8,248 nucleotides of DNA from Fimbriimonadales bacterium (GTDB taxonomy: Bacteria > Armatimonadota > Fimbriimonadia > Fimbriimonadales > ATM1). Where the stretch lies: assembly GCA_025922995.1 (NCBI GenBank), contig JAICGT010000039.1:1-8248 (forward strand), read 5' to 3'. Positions 1 to 5,814 of this stretch are shown here, in pieces (the first letter of the stretch is position 1; every line of letters begins with the position of its first letter). The notes under the pieces were generated by a model. The model made no database searches. It worked only from the letters and a program-made list of their open reading frames with translations, and was not told the DNA's origin. The position numbers and the translations under genes are program-made.

Positions 1-2
1 CC

Positions 3-10
3 AAAGGAGG
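3..10 (+). promoter_or_regulatory. Strong Shine-Dalgarno sequence
   Basis: The sequence AAAGGAGG is a near-perfect anti-16S match and lies 9 nt before an ATG at 20-22, which is ideal spacing. It is the strongest ribosome binding site in the window; most other starts have none. The ATG overlaps a TGA at 21-23 in another frame (ATGA), the arrangement usual when a gene follows closely behind an upstream one. Any upstream gene lies outside the window. Confidence 0.6.
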
Positions 11-19
11 AATTGGCGA

Positions 20-79
20 ATGACTCAATCACAACACACGAAAATTTCCGCACTCGCCTCCGGTGCAGCGGCCGCTTAG
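20..79 (+). CDS. 19-residue reading frame behind a strong RBS; leader peptide or truncated gene start
   Basis: ATG at 20 opens a 19-residue frame (MTQSQHTKISALASGAAAA) that stops at TAG 77-79. The main support is the ideal AAAGGAGG site upstream. The peptide starts polar and ends in an Ala-rich tail, and I recognise no family. The second half lies inside the duplicated element at 41-133, so the frame may be a gene start cut short by that element or by a frameshift. It could also be a genuine leader peptide for rsgA, or the C-terminal piece of something larger in frame 1, which is open from position 1 to 216. Nothing decides between these. Confidence 0.3.
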   Translation: MTQSQHTKISALASGAAAA

Positions 80-133
80 GCCCCTCCAAATTTTCCGCCT
101 TGCTCGCGTGCACCGGACCTCGTCGGTCTAGGC
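41..133. repeat. Imperfect tandem duplication with inverted repeats, possible dispersed intergenic element
   Basis: Two copies can be lined up, 41-81 and 88-133. Both begin with A3(A/T)T3CCGC (one mismatch in 11) and end in TTAGGC or CTAGGC, and both contain a GTGCA block. Across them runs a perfect 9-bp inverted repeat, TCCGGTGCA (59-67) against TGCACCGGA (109-117). A perfect 10-bp palindrome AGCGGCCGCT lies at 67-76, and a small hairpin GCGCA-TCTT-TGCGC at 132-145. This density of symmetry in 100 bp of apparently non-coding DNA is typical of REP-like or other small dispersed intergenic elements. A structured leader for rsgA is the alternative. Whether copies exist elsewhere cannot be seen here. 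Confidence 0.4.
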
Positions 134-172
134 GCATCTTTGCGCACGTCAAAAACAAGGCAGAAATGAAAA

Positions 173-1216
173 TTGGACAGAAAACAATATCGCATTCTTA
201 CAAGCAAACTATCTGAGCTTGGAAACACCGAGCGCCGCAAGCTGTATCAGCAGGCGGCCTCGATCCGAAAAGCGGCAAGCCCTTTGCCGGGAGTGAAACC
301 GGAGTCGCTCCATGACATCGTGTTCGGTCTGCTTACGCAGGAGCGGGCCGCTGAATCTCCGGCCGGAGATTTAGGAGAGACCGGCACGGTAGTGTGGGTT
401 GGACCAAAAACTTGCCACGTTGGAGAGCTCGAATGTGGCCTCAACGGCAATCGGGTTGCCGTCGGCGATGTCGCCTCGTTTGATCGAGCCGACCTTCTGG
501 TCACAAACGTCTCCCCGAGAAAGACGCTCCTCTCGCGTCCTGACCCGGGCAACCCCAACTTAGAACTTCCAATTGCGGCGAACGTCGATCTTGTCGTAAT
601 CGTGGTTTCTGTAAAATCGCCGCCGCTCCATGTCAGGTTTATCGACCGCTACCTCATAACAATCGATCGCAGCGGCGCCAACGCAGCCTTGTGTGTAAAC
701 AAACTCGACCTCTTGACGCCGGAAGAGCGGACGCAAGAATTTAATAAGCTGACCCCGTATGCAGACCTAGGTCTCCCGATTATCGGATGTTCAATCGAGA
801 CGGGCGAGGGTTTAGATGAAATCAAGAACCTCATAAGCGGAAGCACCTGCGTTTTCGTCGGCCATAGCGGTGTCGGCAAATCGTCGTTGCTGAACAACGT
901 TGCGTCGGGAATCGCAGAGCGGACGGGCGAGGTGAGCAGGGGATACGGTCGAGGCCGTCACACCACAACTTGGTCCAGCCTTCACGACCTTGGCGACGGC
1001 ACGCGAATCATCGATACGCCGGGCATCCGCAGCCTGGGACTCAAGCCTTTGTCGCCCGAGGAGCTATCCTGGCACTTTCCCGAATTTGCGGGACTCAAAT
1101 GCAAGTTCTCGAATTGCACTCACTTGCACGAACCCGAATGCGGCGTGAAGGACGCACTCGGCGTTAATGTTCGCCCCGAGCGATACGAGACGTATCGGAG
1201 AATTCTTCAAGAATGA
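173..1216 (+). CDS. rsgA: Small ribosomal subunit biogenesis GTPase RsgA
   Basis: RsgA (YjeQ/YloQ family) is a circularly permuted GTPase that binds the 30S subunit late in maturation and hydrolyses GTP in response to it. The permuted order is plain: G4 NKLD at residues 176-179, then G1 GHSGVGKSS at 230-238, G2 RHTTT at 262-266 and G3 DTPG at 281-284. An OB-fold precedes the GTPase (about 70-110). A C-terminal zinc knuckle Cys310-X4-Cys315-X-His317-X5-Cys323 follows, exactly the family spacing. The length of 347 residues is normal. The start is TTG at 173; a stop in the same frame at 167-169 rules out anything earlier. AAGG at 157-160 is a weak RBS 12 nt away. A helical, charged stretch of about 65 residues precedes the OB-fold. 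A GTG at codon 50 is a less likely start because it leaves little before the OB-fold. The 3' end overlaps the convergent DinB-family gene by 10 bp. Confidence 0.95.
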   Translation: MDRKQYRILTSKLSELGNTERRKLYQQAASIRKAASPLPGVKPESLHDIVFGLLTQERAAESPAGDLGETGTVVWVGPKTCHVGELECGLNGNRVAVGDVASFDRADLLVTNVSPRKTLLSRPDPGNPNLELPIAANVDLVVIVVSVKSPPLHVRFIDRYLITIDRSGANAALCVNKLDLLTPEERTQEFNKLTPYADLGLPIIGCSIETGEGLDEIKNLISGSTCVFVGHSGVGKSSLLNNVASGIAERTGEVSRGYGRGRHTTTWSSLHDLGDGTRIIDTPGIRSLGLKPLSPEELSWHFPEFAGLKCKFSNCTHLHEPECGVKDALGVNVRPERYETYRRILQE

Positions 1217-1707
1217 GACTGCCACTTGTAAGGGTCATCCCCGCGATACCACTGGTAGGAAACCAGTTGTCCAACGTGATACCACTCGTGTTGCGCGATG
1301 CTGCGGAAAACCTCGCTCGGCGGAACGGCATCGCTTTCGAGTGACTCGAACCAGCCTTTCGGCATTGGCACCGGGTCTTCAAGCTGCTCTTCAGCTAGCG
1401 TATCGAGGTAGTCGAGTGTTGCCTGGCGCACTTCGCTTAATGCGGCTTTCATGCCTTCGAGGCTCTTTGCTCGCTCACCAAAGTCGTTCGACTCTTCCCA
1501 GGGGATGTGCTTGCCGTCGCGGAGATAGGCGAGAACCTGAATCTCCGTGCCTGCGATTTCCGTGAGTTGTCCGCCGATCGTTCGCATTCCTTCTCTTGGT
1601 GCGAACGACAGGTCGTCGTTGTTGAGGCGAGCGATCACTTCGTCGAGGTCTTTACGGACGAGCGAGAGGCGAGCCCTGAGCCTGTCGTGGATCGGGGATT
1701 CGTTCAC
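1207..1707 (-). CDS. DinB-family putative metal-dependent protein
   Basis: A 166-residue all-helical protein of the DinB/YfiT-like four-helix-bundle superfamily, whose members bind a divalent metal and include thiol transferases and many uncharacterised stress proteins. The C-terminal signature HEWYHVGQ at 140-147 supplies the usual His-X3-His pair (His140, His144). The N-terminal helix that normally brings the third His reads GGQLTEIAGTE (45-55), so Glu50 or Glu55 may replace it. The start is GTG at 1707-1705; AGGGAG lies 15 nt upstream, too far to be a good RBS. The gene lies only 10 bp behind the 49-residue gene on the same strand, so translation is probably coupled. The substrate is unknown, and despite the family name a link to DNA damage should not be assumed. 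Confidence 0.85.
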   Translation of the reverse strand: MNESPIHDRLRARLSLVRKDLDEVIARLNNDDLSFAPREGMRTIGGQLTEIAGTEIQVLAYLRDGKHIPWEESNDFGERAKSLEGMKAALSEVRQATLDYLDTLAEEQLEDPVPMPKGWFESLESDAVPPSEVFRSIAQHEWYHVGQLVSYQWYRGDDPYKWQSHS

Positions 1708-1717
1708 TGTGCGAGGT

Positions 1718-1867
1718 CTAAACTCCCTGCTTCCGAATCCTTTCCTTGTTAGGCTTCTTCGGCTGCGGCCTGCCGCCTCCGTGAGGGTCGATGCCCGGTG
1801 ATCCCGGCTTTGCTTCTCGAAACTTTTCGAGTTTCTCCTTGATTTCCTTCTTCGACGGTTTCTTCAT
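1718..1867 (-). CDS. Small basic hypothetical protein (49 residues)
   Basis: ATG at 1867-1865 opens a 49-residue frame ending in TAG at 1720-1718. The first 20 residues (MKKPSKKEIKEKLEKFREAK) form a charged amphipathic helix, followed by a Gly/Pro turn region (PGSPGIDPHGGGRPQPKK) and a basic tail. Lys and Arg make up over a third of the protein, so it may bind nucleic acid or the ribosome, but I recognise no family. Evidence that it is real: it fills the gap between dapA and the DinB-family gene, ends 10 bp before that gene on the same strand, and has a TANNNT hexamer 6 nt before its ATG. It has no Shine-Dalgarno. It probably forms a two-gene unit with the DinB-family gene. Confidence 0.6.
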   Translation of the reverse strand: MKKPSKKEIKEKLEKFREAKPGSPGIDPHGGGRPQPKKPNKERIRKQGV

Positions 1868-1873
1868 ACGGAA

Positions 1874-1879
1874 AGCGTA
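1874..1879 (-). promoter_or_regulatory. Candidate -10 hexamer of a near-leaderless promoter
   Basis: Read on the minus strand the hexamer is TACGCT (TANNNT), ending 6 nt before the ATG of the 49-residue gene. At that distance transcription would begin at or next to the start codon. I see no convincing -35 box. It lies within the region where a -35 for the divergent dapA promoter would fall, so the two promoters may interfere with each other. Confidence 0.4.
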
Positions 1880-1880
1880 C

Positions 1881-1892
1881 CCGCGCGACGCC
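1881..1892 (+). repeat. 12-bp sequence shared by two promoter regions (copy 1)
   Basis: CCGCGCGACGCC occurs here 4 nt before the candidate -10 of dapA. It recurs unchanged at 5815-5826, 6 nt before the candidate -10 of the 782-residue protein gene. It may be a shared operator or activator site, or a chance GC-rich match. Confidence 0.35.
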
Positions 1893-1893
1893 G

Positions 1894-1902
1894 TGATACA
1901 CT
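1894..1902 (+). promoter_or_regulatory. Candidate extended -10 of dapA
   Basis: TGA-TACACT fits the extended -10 pattern TGN-TANNNT and ends 9 nt before the dapA ATG. The predicted start of transcription is within a few bases of the start codon, leaving no room for a Shine-Dalgarno. No good -35 is visible, which fits an extended -10 promoter. Confidence 0.45.
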
Positions 1903-1911
1903 GAAAACGAC

Positions 1912-2817
1912 ATGGGAGCGTTTCAAGGACCGAAGGAGTGGGGCCCTCTGCTCACCGCGATGGTGACCCCGATGAACGAAGACGGCAGCGTCGACTACGA
2001 CGAAGCCGCCCGAATCGCGAGCTACCTGGTGGACGAGCAGAAGAACACCGGCGTCGTGGTTTCGGGGACGACGGGCGAGTCGCCGACGCTCAGCGATGCC
2101 GAAAAGGCGGAGCTTCTTCGAGTCGTGTTGGATGCCGTGCGCGACCGAGCGGCAGTGGTGTTCGGAGCCGGCACCTACGACACCAGGCACAGCAAGCACC
2201 TCGCAGGCGCGGCGACCGAGATGGGCGCCCACGGCGTGATGGCAGTCTCGCCCTACTACAACAAACCTAATCAAGAGGGCCTGTACCAGCACTTCCGTGC
2301 CATTGCTGAGAGTACCGATCTGCCCGTGCTGCTCTACAACATCCAGGGGCGCACTGCCGTGAACATCGAAACACCGACGGTTCTGCGACTGGCTGAAGAC
2401 TGCGACAACATCGTCGCCGTGAAGGAGGCGAGCGGGAATTTGGGACAAATCGCCGACGTTGCTGCCAGGTCGATGGAGGGCTTTCGAATTTATAGCGGTG
2501 ACGACGCCTTGACGCTTCCGATCCTGTCGGTTGGCGGGATCGGCTTGGTGAGCGTCGCCGGCCACATCATCGGCGCGGATCTCTACGATATGATGGAGAC
2601 GTTCTTCAAGTCGCCGTTCGAGGCGGCGAAAAAGAGCAAGAAGATGTTGCCGCTGATCCAGGCTATCTTCTGTACAACCAGCCCGACTCCCATCAAGTAC
2701 GCCCTCACAAAGCGTGGATTCAATACGCACACGCTGCGGCTGCCAATGGTGCCGGCAAGCGCCGATCAGAGGGCGATCGTAGACGAAGCGATGGATGTAT
2801 ACGAGCGCGCCGGGTAA
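1912..2817 (+). CDS. dapA: 4-hydroxy-tetrahydrodipicolinate synthase
   Basis: DapA condenses pyruvate with L-aspartate-4-semialdehyde, the first committed step of the diaminopimelate/lysine pathway in the cytosol, supplying peptidoglycan and lysine. The 301-residue length and TIM-barrel pattern are typical. GTTGES at 52-57 holds the conserved Thr54 (Thr44 in E. coli), and SPYYNKPNQEG at 113-123 holds the Tyr of the catalytic triad. LLYNIQGRT at 140-148 holds Tyr142 (Tyr133 in E. coli) and the substrate-binding Arg147. Lys171 in VAVKEASG is the Schiff-base lysine. The usual Pro of the NVPSRT/NIPGRT loop is Gln here, a minor variant. Members of this superfamily can act on other oxo-acids, but the full triad, lysine and Arg favour true DapA. 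It appears to be a single-gene unit, divergent from the 49-residue gene, with no Shine-Dalgarno. Confidence 0.93.
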   Translation: MGAFQGPKEWGPLLTAMVTPMNEDGSVDYDEAARIASYLVDEQKNTGVVVSGTTGESPTLSDAEKAELLRVVLDAVRDRAAVVFGAGTYDTRHSKHLAGAATEMGAHGVMAVSPYYNKPNQEGLYQHFRAIAESTDLPVLLYNIQGRTAVNIETPTVLRLAEDCDNIVAVKEASGNLGQIADVAARSMEGFRIYSGDDALTLPILSVGGIGLVSVAGHIIGADLYDMMETFFKSPFEAAKKSKKMLPLIQAIFCTTSPTPIKYALTKRGFNTHTLRLPMVPASADQRAIVDEAMDVYERAG

Positions 2818-2837
2818 CCCCGCACAGGGTTAGCCCG

Positions 2838-2843
2838 TATACT
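2838..2843 (+). promoter_or_regulatory. Candidate -10 hexamer for the exported-protein gene
   Basis: TATACT matches five of six bases of the -10 consensus and ends 9 nt before the ATG at 2853, again suggesting a near-leaderless mRNA with no Shine-Dalgarno. Just upstream is a 6-bp hairpin, TAACCC (2815-2820) with GGGTTA (2827-2832). It has no T-run, so it is not a usual terminator for dapA but could be a protein-binding site. Confidence 0.45.
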
Positions 2844-2852
2844 TAAGCAGTC

Positions 2853-3647
2853 ATGAAACAATTTAAGAAGGCGGCAATTGTCGTCGCAGCAACCGGGTTG
2901 GTACTGGGGTTGGCGTGGGCGCAAACGTCCGCCACTCTGCGTGTGAAGCCTGCTGCAGGATCGAAATTTCAGTATAAAGTAACGATGGACACGACCTCGG
3001 GCGGCGCGACTGCCGGGGGCCAAAGTATGAAGGGAACGTACAACCAGTGGTTCATCGCCAAGTCGAAGAACGCCAAGGGAACCGTTTTCGAGATCAAGGC
3101 TACCAACGTCAAGTTGACGGGCGGCATGGGTGACATGAGCACCATGGAAAAAGCCATGGAGAAGCAGGTGGTCACGGCTACTTACTCTCCTCTCGGTGCA
3201 TGGATTTCCGGCGACGTCACGGCAGGCTCTATGGGCGCGATGTCCGCTCAAGCCGGGCTGCAAGGCGTGATTTTCCCGCAGTCTGCCGTTAAGGTCGGCA
3301 CGAAGTGGACTGCCACAGTCGACATCGGCAAAATGATCGCAGCGGCAGGCGGCCAAAGCGGAATGAAGGTCGAGAGCGGCGGCAAGATTCCGGTGAGTTA
3401 TAAAGTGACCGGCTTCAAGACGATCGCGGGCAAGCCTATTGTCGGCATCAGCGCCTCCATGAATGGCACCGTCGTTATGGCAATGGGCCAGAACAAGGTG
3501 AACATGAATTTGAAGTCGACGAGCACCGGGCAGATCGACGTGAGAACCGGCATGGTTCGCACAATGACGACCAACGCCGACGTCGGCACGAAGTTCGGCC
3601 AAATGGTCATCAATCAGAAGATCAAAATGACGATGACGCTTATGTAG
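2853..3647 (+). CDS. Exported protein of unknown function, resembling DUF6263-type proteins
   Basis: A 264-residue protein with a clear Sec signal peptide: KK near the N-terminus, a hydrophobic core at about 8-21, and a signal peptidase site after AWA (residue 23). There are no other membrane segments, so it should be periplasmic or secreted. The mature part looks all-beta, with alternating polar/hydrophobic strands, many Gly, Thr and Met, and almost no Cys. Landmarks are FQYKVTM at 39-45, FPQSAVKVGTKW at 141-152 and GQIDVRTGMV at 226-235. That layout recalls DUF6263-like exported proteins, but this is pattern memory and the family is not certain. No catalytic motif is visible. It is a single-gene unit, closed by the strong terminator at 3669-3705. 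The ATG at 2853 is secure because it opens directly into the signal peptide. Confidence 0.8.
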   Translation: MKQFKKAAIVVAATGLVLGLAWAQTSATLRVKPAAGSKFQYKVTMDTTSGGATAGGQSMKGTYNQWFIAKSKNAKGTVFEIKATNVKLTGGMGDMSTMEKAMEKQVVTATYSPLGAWISGDVTAGSMGAMSAQAGLQGVIFPQSAVKVGTKWTATVDIGKMIAAAGGQSGMKVESGGKIPVSYKVTGFKTIAGKPIVGISASMNGTVVMAMGQNKVNMNLKSTSTGQIDVRTGMVRTMTTNADVGTKFGQMVINQKIKMTMTLM

Positions 3648-3651
3648 TCGA

Positions 3652-3666
3652 ATCTCGAATCGAGAT
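3652..3666. repeat. Small hairpin ahead of the terminator
   Basis: ATCTCG (3652-3657) pairs perfectly with CGAGAT (3661-3666) around an AAT loop. It sits between the stop codon at 3647 and the main terminator stem, giving two hairpins in tandem. It has no T-run on either side. Confidence 0.45.
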
Positions 3667-3668
3667 AG

Positions 3669-3705
3669 ATAGCGCGCTTCTCCCAAAGCGCGCTATTTCT
3701 TTTTT
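3669..3705 (+). terminator. Rho-independent terminator
   Basis: A perfect 11-bp stem ATAGCGCGCTT (3669-3679) and AAGCGCGCTAT (3686-3696) with a 6-nt loop is followed directly by a T-rich tract (3696-3705, one C). It lies 21 bp past the exported-protein stop. The tail reaches the stop codon of the convergent hydrolase gene (3704-3706). Read in the opposite direction the stem lacks a T-run, so it works mainly for the plus strand. Confidence 0.92.
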
Positions 3706-4384
3706 AAGAAAGGTGCTTCATGAGGAACGCGATCGTCCGCTGCCATGCGTCTGCGGAAGCTTGCGCGTCGTAGACCTCGGGCCGCTGGTCATTGAAAAAC
3801 GCGTGCTGGGTGCCGGGATAAGTAACGAAGTCGTGTGGCTTGTCGAGGCGGCCGAGCGTCTCGTCGAGAGCCCGCACCGTGGCAGGATCGGCGTACTCGT
3901 CATTCTCGGCAAAGATGCCAAGGACAGGTGCTGCGAGGTTCTCCAACGGCGGATCTGCGTTCGGGTGAATGCCGTAGAAGTTCACGCATGCGGCAAACTT
4001 TCCGGGTTCGGACGCCGCGCCGAAGAGCGCAAGCTGGCCGCCCATACAGAAGCCCACGACGCCGCACGTGTCGCCTGTCGTTTCTGGTCTGGCAAGCAGC
4101 GCGTCGGCCGCGCCTGCAAGTTGCTTTTGAACCTCGGGAATTTGCAGCGCCATCATCATGGAGCCGGCGTCATCCGGCTCGGTCGTCGATTCGCCGCCGT
4201 AAAGGTCGGGAGCGAGGGCGACGAAGCCTTCCTTTGCAAAGCGATCCGCCACGTCTTTGATGTGGCCGACCAAGCCCCACCATTCCTGGATTACGACCAC
4301 GCCCGGGCCTCTGCCGTAGGGCGGGGGGGAAAGATAGCCCTGGAACTGCTTGCCGTTGCCGGAGAACTCGATCATTTCACCCAT
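3704..4384 (-). CDS. Dienelactone hydrolase family protein
   Basis: A 226-residue alpha/beta-hydrolase of the dienelactone hydrolase family, cytosolic enzymes that open lactones or cleave esters. The Cys-Asp-His triad is complete: Cys113 in GFCMGG (111-116), Asp162 in AENDEY (159-164) and His194 in GTQHAFFND (191-199). Glu34 in QEWWGL matches the family residue that keeps the Cys deprotonated. Length is normal. I chose ATG at 4384-4382; a GTG at 4411 would add nine unsupported residues, and an ATG at 4375 is possible. No Shine-Dalgarno is present. No chlorocatechol-degradation genes are nearby, so a role in that pathway is not supported; the substrate is unknown. It is divergent from the comEA-like gene across 69 bp and ends in the tail of the upstream terminator. 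Confidence 0.92.
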   Translation of the reverse strand: MGEMIEFSGNGKQFQGYLSPPPYGRGPGVVVIQEWWGLVGHIKDVADRFAKEGFVALAPDLYGGESTTEPDDAGSMMMALQIPEVQKQLAGAADALLARPETTGDTCGVVGFCMGGQLALFGAASEPGKFAACVNFYGIHPNADPPLENLAAPVLGIFAENDEYADPATVRALDETLGRLDKPHDFVTYPGTQHAFFNDQRPEVYDAQASADAWQRTIAFLMKHLS

Positions 4385-4391
4385 GCCGCCA

Positions 4392-4397
4392 ATTTTG
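4392..4397 (-). promoter_or_regulatory. Weak candidate -10 for the hydrolase gene
   Basis: On the minus strand CAAAAT ends 7 nt before the ATG at 4384, matching four of six -10 bases but lacking the initial T. It is the only unit-starting gene from 1867 onward whose hexamer does not fit TANNNT. Confidence 0.2.
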
Positions 4398-4439
4398 AAC
4401 GACGGCCACACCTCGTCGCAGGAAATCGCGACTTGGGCG

Positions 4440-4445
4440 TAGAAT
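4440..4445 (+). promoter_or_regulatory. Candidate -10 hexamer for the comEA-like/mlaE-like unit
   Basis: TAGAAT matches five of six -10 consensus bases and ends 8 nt before the ATG at 4454. No Shine-Dalgarno lies between. It also helps fix that ATG as the start rather than any earlier codon of the same open frame. Confidence 0.45.
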
Positions 4446-4453
4446 TTCTCGGA

Positions 4454-5032
4454 ATGCTGTACCTGGCATCGGCAAAGGAGCGATGGGCGGTCGCCGGAAT
4501 CATCGGCGTCGCCGCCGTTGCACTAGGTTGGTACGGCTCCGGCTACTCGAGCACCCGCGCGCCGTTGGACATCGATGGGGATCGGGAGTTCGAAGTTCAT
4601 ATCGCCGGCGCCGTCCGGTACCCGAAGGTCTTCCGAGCTGAGCCGGGAATGATCGTGCAGGATGCGGTCGAAGCAGCAGGCGGCGCGACTTCGGAAGCAG
4701 ACCTCAGCCTCGTCAACTTGGCGGCCAAACTGCTCCCCAACTCCAGAGTCTACGTGCCTTACTCAGGCGAAAGCGATTTAGAGAAGCTCGGCCCTTACGG
4801 GCCGGACTCGTTCGCTCCCGATGGCGCGTACGTCGGCGAGCAAATAGACATCAACACCGCATCGGCGCAAGAGCTCGACCGGCTGCCGGGCGTTGGACCG
4901 GCGACCGCAGCGGCGATCACAGCTCGCCGCATGTCGCTTGGAGGAAGGTTTACTTCGCTCGAACAGCTGCTCGAGGTCAAGGGAATCGGCCCGAAGACAT
5001 ACGAAAAGCTCCGGCCATACGTCAAGCTCTAG
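4454..5032 (+). CDS. ComEA-like protein: membrane anchor, SLBB and helix-hairpin-helix DNA-binding domains
   Basis: A 192-residue protein in the domain order of ComEA, the envelope DNA receptor of natural transformation. It has one N-terminal membrane segment (about 11-28), then an SLBB-like domain (about 46-103, with VHIAGAVRYPKVF at 48-60), a linker, and tandem helix-hairpin-helix motifs (about 131-192). The HhH signature is textbook: INTASAQELDRLPGVGP at 133-149, then LLEVKGIGPKTYEKLRPYV at 172-190. The bulk would sit outside the cytoplasmic membrane and bind duplex DNA without sequence preference. The frame is open far upstream, but that part is the shadow of the hydrolase gene, and ATG 4454 gives the expected anchor. 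No comEC or other competence gene is visible, so a role in DNA uptake is inferred from the family. The mlaE-like gene follows after 3 bp. Confidence 0.88.
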   Translation: MLYLASAKERWAVAGIIGVAAVALGWYGSGYSSTRAPLDIDGDREFEVHIAGAVRYPKVFRAEPGMIVQDAVEAAGGATSEADLSLVNLAAKLLPNSRVYVPYSGESDLEKLGPYGPDSFAPDGAYVGEQIDINTASAQELDRLPGVGPATAAAITARRMSLGGRFTSLEQLLEVKGIGPKTYEKLRPYVKL

Positions 5033-5035
5033 CGG

Positions 5036-5809
5036 ATGTCGATCGCAGATAGCAAGCATTGGTGGGTTCGCTGGACTTACAGTCCCCTGCAATTCATCGG
5101 GGAAATCACCATCATCCTGTTCGAGGGCTTGCGGAGAATTTTCAAGCGGCCGTTCGAGATCGGCGAATTGCTGACGCAGATGCTTTTCGTGGGAATGGGA
5201 TCAGTGCCGATCGTCGTACTTACGACGCTGGCATCCGGCGCGGTCATGTCCTTGTACATCGCTCCGCTGCTTTTGAAAGTCGGCGCGGGCTCCATGGTAG
5301 GTGGAACGGTCGGCTTGACCGTTGCGCGCGAGCTCGGCCCGGTCGTCGCCGGCATCATGGTGGCGGCAAGATGCGGAAGCTCGATGGCGGCTCAAATCGG
5401 CTCGATGGCGGTCACCGAGCAGATCGACGCGCTGCGTGCCCTCGGCGTGCATCCATACAACTACCTGCTTGTGCCGAGGTTGCTCGCCTCCGTTCTCATG
5501 CTGCCGATGCTCGGCCTCATCGGAGTCTACAGCGGGATCATCGGGGGCATGCTCGTGGGAACGATCCACGGCATACCGATGAGCACTTTCCTTGAGTCCA
5601 TCGAAGACATGATGGATCCGTGGGACTTTGTGGGCGGGATTCTGAAGACGATGGTATTCGGAGTCATCGTCGCCATAGTCGCGTGCCAACAGGGCTTCCG
5701 CACTGAAGGCGGCGCGGTCGGAGTGGGCAAGTCCACGACTGACACGGTCGTGATCTCGATGGTCATGATCTACCTGATCAACTACTTCCTGGCAGCGTGG
5801 TTCTTCTAA
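5036..5809 (+). CDS. MlaE/YrbE-type ABC transporter permease
   Basis: A 257-residue integral membrane protein of the MlaE (YrbE, plant TGD1) family, the permease of ABC systems that move phospholipids or related lipids between membranes with an MlaF-type ATPase and an MCE-domain MlaD-type protein. The family core is clear: ARELGPVVAGIMVAAR at 97-112, then QIGSMAVTEQIDALRALGV at 120-138 (Glu128, Asp131) and VPRLLA at 146-151. About five hydrophobic segments are visible: roughly 46-80, 95-115, 147-175, 200-217 and 236-257. The end carries the GVGKSTTDTVV motif (228-238), related to the usual GVGRATTRAVV. Length is standard. The start lies 3 bp behind the ComEA-like stop with no RBS, so translation is probably coupled. 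Partner ATPase and MCE genes are not in the window. A lipid substrate implies a diderm cell. Confidence 0.92.
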   Translation: MSIADSKHWWVRWTYSPLQFIGEITIILFEGLRRIFKRPFEIGELLTQMLFVGMGSVPIVVLTTLASGAVMSLYIAPLLLKVGAGSMVGGTVGLTVARELGPVVAGIMVAARCGSSMAAQIGSMAVTEQIDALRALGVHPYNYLLVPRLLASVLMLPMLGLIGVYSGIIGGMLVGTIHGIPMSTFLESIEDMMDPWDFVGGILKTMVFGVIVAIVACQQGFRTEGGAVGVGKSTTDTVVISMVMIYLINYFLAAWFF

Positions 5810-5814
5810 GCGAA

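Noticed and set aside
1..172. Possible tmRNA 3' part, because of an ALASGAAAA-stop frame
   Set aside because: The frame does not begin with an Ala resume codon, and no T-arm, acceptor stem or pseudoknot pattern follows.
1864..2730. 288-residue open frame on the minus strand opposite dapA
   Set aside because: It is antisense to dapA, whose active-site motifs are intact; the translation is rich in His, Arg and Asp, as expected of a shadow frame in GC-rich DNA.
2815..2832. Hairpin TAACCC/GGGTTA as a dapA terminator
   Set aside because: The stem has only 6 bp with no T-run, and it sits immediately before a promoter.
2766..3686. 306-residue minus-strand frame opposite the exported-protein gene
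   Set aside because: It is a His/Arg-rich shadow frame running through a clear plus-strand terminator and opposite a gene with a good signal peptide.
4385..4411. Upstream GTG start for the hydrolase at 4411
   Set aside because: The added residues match nothing in the family, where the protein normally starts close to the MIEF-type strand; ATG 4384 or 4375 fits better.
3713..4453. Upstream extension of the ComEA-like frame to 439 residues
   Set aside because: The extra part is antisense to the hydrolase gene, which has a complete Cys-Asp-His triad, and it shows no domain. ATG 4454 gives a normal membrane anchor and follows a -10-like hexamer.
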